Below, in pieces: positions 58,841 to 64,000 of a DNA stretch of 64,000 bases. Below the pieces are notes generated by a model, which had not been told where the DNA came from, did not search any database, and was given only the letters and a program-made list of their open reading frames with translations. Location of the stretch: NCBI RefSeq assembly GCF_947623445.1, contig NC_135240.1, positions 8,246,001 to 8,310,000 of the forward strand, written 5' to 3'. The DNA comes from Clavelina lepadiformis. Taxonomy: Eukaryota; Chordata; Ascidiacea; Aplousobranchia; Clavelinidae. Every line of letters begins with the position of its first letter. The first letter of the stretch is position 1. Position numbers and translations under genes: made by a program.

Positions 58841-59250
58841 AATGGTGCAAAAACTGTAATAACTTCATACAGGTTTGAATCAACAAGAAGATTAATCATT
58901 CCTGGTTGAAAAGAAGCGTATTGAGTTCCCATTAATAATTAGCTGTAAATCATCAGCACTTGTCGTGGAATAATTGTAAAACACAGAAGAATTTGTCATT
59001 TGTTACATTTTCAATCGACATGCAGTGTTGAAAAATTGAGCAAACGTTTGCAGTTGGCAACATTTTTTTTCTCACTTGCTTCAGTAATCTGCGTGATGAT
59101 ATTTTGCAGTGTGATTTATGACATAGCTGTGGTGAAATTTGCTTTGGCTCTTGGTCGTTCATCAAGGAACCCTCCCTGAAAAGAGCAGGCCAAGTGACAC
59201 AGCTTTATTTGCTAACCGCATTCAATAGTGCGAGCGTCTGCAATTGGTCA
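58841..59250 (+). repeat. ~430-bp dispersed repeat, copy 4 of 4
   Basis: Counterpart of 39320-39745, again running into a zinc-finger pseudogene at 59253. Confidence 0.75.
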
Positions 59251-59252
59251 TT

Positions 59253-59438
59253 ATGTCAGATATTTCGACGAAACATGTCGAAAAATGTTTAAAAGAAGAA
59301 ACTTTCAAATGCAAGTTTTGTGACAAAGATGTTAAAAAAGATGATCAAGCAGCTCACAATAGAATGCATACCGGGTAAAAACCATACAACTGCGGTCAAT
59401 GTGGAAAATATTTTACTCAAAAAATCAATTTAATGTAA
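59253..59438 (+). pseudogene. C2H2 zinc-finger gene fragment, copy 2
   Basis: Counterpart of 39748-39933 with the same two stops in the same places, so it was already broken before the duplication. The His ligand of the first finger is kept here. Confidence 0.85.
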
Positions 59439-59636
59439 ATGCTAACTTGCAGTAAGTATAGTTTAGTCGTGACGGTTGTTGAATAGTCCGATACCGTGAA
59501 ATGCGGGAAAAACAAAAATGTATTTCCAGTTCTTGTACTGTCCTCTATGACATTTTTAAGCTGAAAATAAACATTACCTGCTACCAATCACTTTCGTATG
59601 GAGACGTATATCATCCCAAACGCGATCTAGCTATAG

Positions 59637-60004
59637 TAGGGTTACCATATTTTCGTGGCTTAAAATCAGGACACTCTTTAGTGCCCACTAGCGGTTTTTA
59701 AAATGAGGTATGAACACATTGTCTGTATGTGTGAAACTGAGAAGAATGTTCCCGGTTTGCAAACTAAACACTCTGCTTCTCATTCATTTCTACCCTTTCT
59801 GATGCATGGATGTTTTGCTTGCATTTCATCCGTGAATTTACATTTTCGCTTAGCCATATTCTACAGTAAAACAATAACAAAATTAAATTTTAGCACTTAA
59901 CATATTCGGCTCGCATCTTCAACTAGAACAGGGGTACTAAAACTTATAGAGAGGCGCCCCAAGTCCGGACATGTCCGGGGAAATCCGGACGTATGGCAAC
60001 CCTA
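59637..60004. mobile_element. MITE with TAGGGTTACCATA ends, copy 2
   Basis: Counterpart of 40132-40499 in the second segmental copy, same ends. Confidence 0.6.
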
Positions 60005-61133
60005 AGCTACAGTAGCTTTGAGCATATGTGGTAGAAGTGATATACCACCATTAACATCTTTAATACAAACTCAGTTACCAAGCATATCGTTTTCACGTAG
60101 TGTCGTCATAAACGCCATAAAATTCGTCATAATTGAAGACCTGATTTATGATGCAATTTTGGTAATAACTGCTTAACACAATTATCAAAAAATATTTTTC
60201 CAACGTATTTACTAGCTATTGGTTGTTAACTATAAACTCTTTGATTTAAGGTCAATTAGTTTTTGAACTTGCTCGTAAAGAAGCTATAGTTAAGAAGGAG
60301 TTACAGTTATAAGTTAAGAAAAATATTGCACGAAAGTCTGAGACTACAGTAATGGGCGTAAATTGAAACATTTCTGCATGATAACTTCAACATAAAAGTA
60401 TATTCGAAGAACTATTTTCACAAACGTTAACATGTAGTATACCCAAATTTTGTAAGATTAATAAAGCAGCTTGCCAATGGTCAATGTAAGACAGTAAAAT
60501 TGTTTATAAATTGTATTTCTCCACTTTCCCCAGATAGCTAAGCACAGAAAACTTGCATGAAACAAGTTGAAAATTCTAATGATGACGTTATTATTGGTTT
60601 TTACAGTTTTCAACTCCGTAATAACTAACACAAACGACATTTTCAAGGCAAGCAAACATTTATGTTAACATGATAGAAAGGAACGTGCACAATTTCCATG
60701 TTGCAAATTGTGGTACAAGTTGATTTCATTGTCATTATTGCAATGAAGTTTCAACTTCAAACAACTACATTTTACTAACTATAACCATTTATTCACTAGC
60801 AAGGACATTAAGGCAAAATATCGTCATTAGCTTTGTCCTTGACCCTTTTCGTCATTTGACTGACGATGATGTAGGTCGTAGGAGACAAGTTCATGTTATT
60901 ACACGGTTGCAGTGAATACACACAAGTCCGACAATGAACGAAGTAAGTTACATGTGCGGAAAACCTTATGCAAAAGCAGCCAGGTTAAAAGTACAATTAA
61001 TTAGCCTACTATGCACTATAGACATTTAACGACAATCGTAATAAAACAGAACAACAAGTGGCAAATGTTCTCCAACATACAAACACTTAAGTTCAAATAA
61101 CAAAGTGAAAAATTATTTTCTTGAACACTTGTA

Positions 61134-62189
61134 TTAATGTTCTTTGCACATGTGAGCTTTTAAGTAATCCAACCGAGCATATGATTTGTCACACACATCG
61201 CAAACATAAGGGCACTCGCTTGTGTGTTGAGTTCTGACGTGACCTTTTAAGGAAGAATTTGTAGCTGCCTTATAATCACAATGTTGACAAGAGTAAGGAC
61301 GTTCGCCAGTATGCGTTCGAACGTGAACGGCTAATTGACTGGATACCCGGAATTTTTTCTGACAAAAATCACATGAATAATTCTCCTGTCCGTTGTGCAT
61401 GTTTGTATGTTGATTTAGATTTCGGAGCTGACGAAATGTTTTTTCACAGATTGTACAAGTAAAACATTTGGAATCCGTTGTATGAATTTTCTGGTGGGTC
61501 CTTAGATGACACGATTGAGTGAAAGTTTTCTCACAAAGATTACATGAATAGGGTCGTTCACCAGTGTGAGTTCGCATATGAGTTATCACTGTGCTTCGAT
61601 GAGTGAATCCTTTGTTACAAATTTGACATGAGAATGGCTTTTCCCGGGTGTGAACAATCATATGACTTTTCAAAGTACCTTTTCGGGAAAATGATTTATC
61701 ACAAAGCTCACATTTATGTGAGCGTTCACCAGTATGCACTTTCATATGAGATTGCCTCGTTGCCGCTGTTGCAAATAACCTTCCACAGACTTCACAGGGA
61801 TGTTGCTTCTCTCCAGTGTGTGTTTTCATATGGCATTTTAAAGTTTGTTTTAAGGCAAATGATTTTTCACAAACTTGGCACGTGAAAGGTTTCTCTGTAG
61901 AATGACTTTTCAAATGAGTTTTCAAGTTGGTTTTTTGAGTAAAACATTTTCCACATTGATAACATTTGAATGGTTTTTCCCCAGTATGGATACGATTGTG
62001 AGCTATGCAATTCTCTTTTTTAATATCTTTGTCACAAACCTTGCACTTGAAAGTTTCTTTTGCATGTTTTTTCGAAGTTTCTTTTGAAGTGTATGTTTTG
62101 TTGCAAATGAAACTTTGATACTTTTTTTCACCCAAAGAACAATTCTGATTTTGGGACGAGGCTGTGGCCATTTTGTTTTCTTCATTCAT
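61134..62189 (-). CDS. C2H2 zinc-finger protein, 11 fingers (Z3)
   Basis: 351 residues from the first in-frame ATG ([10 protein letters not shown]). As in Z1, the frame is open upstream ([13 protein letters not shown]) without an ATG, so a 5' exon is likely. Eleven fingers with standard linkers. Differences from Z1 concentrate in finger helices, for example finger 8 (RQLRNLNQH against RHLHHLNNH) and finger 9 (RVSSQLAVH against RESRLLSSH). Nuclear DNA-binding role by family. Confidence 0.88.
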   Translation of the reverse strand: MNEENKMATASSQNQNCSLGEKKYQSFICNKTYTSKETSKKHAKETFKCKVCDKDIKKENCIAHNRIHTGEKPFKCYQCGKCFTQKTNLKTHLKSHSTEKPFTCQVCEKSFALKQTLKCHMKTHTGEKQHPCEVCGRLFATAATRQSHMKVHTGERSHKCELCDKSFSRKGTLKSHMIVHTREKPFSCQICNKGFTHRSTVITHMRTHTGERPYSCNLCEKTFTQSCHLRTHQKIHTTDSKCFTCTICEKTFRQLRNLNQHTNMHNGQENYSCDFCQKKFRVSSQLAVHVRTHTGERPYSCQHCDYKAATNSSLKGHVRTQHTSECPYVCDVCDKSYARLDYLKAHMCKEH

Positions 62190-64000
62190 TTTATATTTGA
62201 CTCTTTTAGCTGGGTCAGAAGTTACGTTGAAAATTTCTGCTGGATCTTCAGGAGTCGGCGTCAAATTCAAAAAGCCAATGCGTTGAGCAATAGTTATAAA
62301 ATCTCAGGAAAATTACCCCTAATTTGAAAAGTGCAGCTTAAACCACAAAATGAAATCAAATCAATTGAGTTAAATTCGGCTGAGTATTTCCGAAGATATT
62401 ATATATAACAAGTTGAAAACGCATTATACTTGGCAAGACATCCTCGCTATGGTCATGCAAACACTTTGTAAAACCAAGATTTTTTAACAACATGTTGTCA
62501 ATGTCATAAGAAGGATAAAAAAGTCGAATTGCTTTTACTGGAAACATAGCAAAGTTTTGAAAAAAATGTGCCATTACACTCCAACGCAACTATCCAATAA
62601 ATCAATAAATGAAGAAATTATTAAATTATGTGAAATTTCTTTACTTAAGAATTCAATTAATAAGTAACTATAGGTAGCACGTAACCAACTGCATTTGTTA
62701 ATAGTGAAACAACTGCATAGGAAACTACAAGGCGGCATGTAAGCATAATACTGTATTCATTTTATCGATAAGAGACTGAATACGCCTACATTTTAAGTCA
62801 TCGGACAGATAGCTCAAACTCACTGGAAATAGGTAACCAGCAAGAAACCGCGAACCAACACCAAGAGGTAACTGAGTCATGCAATGTTTTTGTTCGCGAC
62901 CTTAAATAATAAAAAACATGAGCTGCCCTTTGACATAAACTAGATAGGCTATTAGCAGCATGTTTCTTGCGACTGTGCGAACTCAAAAAACTCTTCTGAG
63001 CGTATCACCTATGGTCTTATCACACTATTTGCAAACGCAAGGACGCTCAGCTTGGTACCTTCTTACTTGATGTTTCATGATATGACAAAACTATGCTGAA
63101 AGATTCTTTATCATGTCCACAACATAGACAACTGTAAGAACAAGAAATAATTACTACTTTTATGCCAAAATATAAAACGTATACTGTTAGTTTTATCCCG
63201 CTTGAATTTCGGTTGCTGTCACACCTACCAAGCGATACAAGCTGATAACCTCCACTTGACTGGTCATATTGAAAAAACAATGTCCCTGTGTATAGTTCGT
63301 TTTACGTTTTGCGAAACTAGGGTAACCACTTGGAACGTTTTTAAAAATAGTTGGTACAAACAATTGAACGTCGATTTTTGAAGTATCTTTCCGAATGCAG
63401 CTGCGTTTACAAGTGGACACTTATCTGTCCGAGTTCTAAAATATTATGAACGTACGATTATAGTTAACAGCGCTGTATCTGAAACACTTTATCGATTGCC
63501 GCTTAGTGCTAGTATCACGTGAAATTCTGTTTCTTCCGTCCTTCCCACTTACAGCCGGTCAATATAGCCAATCTTTACTGTAAACAAGGTGAAAAGAAAA
63601 TATAATGACAACGTGTATTCTCAGCAATGAGTTATATTTAACAGCCTCGGTCTTCTCGTATAAAACCAAACAGTACAAAATTTCTTAGAGGTTCATAATG
63701 TTCCATAATGCTCAGACGATTTGAATTCTGTGCCAAACCCATCAACTCAGTTTCAAGCATGAAAAAGAACAAGCTATCAAAACCGGTACAAAAATTAAGC
63801 TATGAAATGACTCAATTATTCACAAAGCACTCCAGGGTCTTTCTACTTTGCGTGTAAAGTGCGAAGCGTATTGGTTGTAACAATGAGCATTCATTGAAGT
63901 GTTTTGACAATTTGGCAAGAAATCAAGGCACTATAGATAAACAATTGCAGTCTTTTAAAGGCCGCTGATTAAATCAATTTGGGATTAGCTCAAGTAAATC
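62190..64000. other. Upstream flank of Z3, end of window
   Basis: Homologous to 42692-44459. Near 63000-63160 (minus) the same decayed finger pieces appear (YSCLCCGHDKESFSIVLSYHE). No other feature is seen. Confidence 0.45.

Larger units (their letters stand above)
53523..64000 (+). repeat. Segmental duplication, copy 2 (runs off the window)
   Basis: Direct-orientation copy of 34061-44459. It is still homologous at the last base, so its right limit is not seen. The offset grows from 19462 to 19541 through indels. Confidence 0.93.

Overview
The window is AT-rich animal nuclear DNA. It has spliced genes with GT-AG introns, AATAAA polyadenylation signals, DNA-transposon MITEs, C2H2 zinc-finger paralogues and a tandem tRNA gene array. 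Compact introns (mostly 60-600 bp) and gene content (TMTC3, DIS3, DCTN5, an ALDH3-class enzyme, STK33, small secreted thyroglobulin type-1 proteins) suggest an invertebrate deuterostome. An ascidian tunicate is my best guess, held loosely. No virus-like or LTR element was recognised.

Region by region. 1-5842: twenty head-to-tail units of about 293 bp, each with one 72-nt tRNA gene. Fifteen carry anticodon CGT (Thr, reads ACG). Five have the same body but anticodon CTT (would read AAG, Lys). The array runs off the left edge. 5843-7891: dispersed tRNA-derived copies, mostly degenerate, one with anticodon CAT, and one intact solo tRNA-Thr. 7294-11399 (minus): an 11-exon gene for an acidic coiled-coil protein I do not recognise. 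13181-29326: four conserved housekeeping genes on the plus strand, namely DCTN5 (dynactin), TMTC3 (20 exons, ER O-mannosyltransferase with TPRs), ALDH3A2-like fatty aldehyde dehydrogenase, and DIS3 (exosome nuclease). DCTN5, the ALDH and DIS3 are single-exon, in contrast to TMTC3.

31978-64000 is accessory and repeat-rich. It has three small secreted two-domain thyroglobulin type-1 genes, three 11-finger C2H2 genes, finger remnants, several MITEs, and the C-terminal exons of an STK33-like kinase. A stretch of at least 10.4 kb starting at 34061 recurs in the same orientation from 53523 to the window end (offset about 19.5 kb). Each copy carries one Tg1 gene and one zinc-finger gene. The repeat boundary lies about 170 bp upstream of the first visible STK33 exon, so that kinase tail may be a truncated by-product of a tandem duplication. 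Divergence plus insertion differences between copies also fit two haplotypes wrongly joined in an assembly.

The most unusual signals are the Thr-to-Lys anticodon switch in otherwise identical tRNA genes, a DIS3 lacking the cysteine CR3 motif, and complementary damage in the two duplicated Tg1 genes: one keeps its start codon but has a changed splice donor, the other keeps the donor but has lost the start codon.
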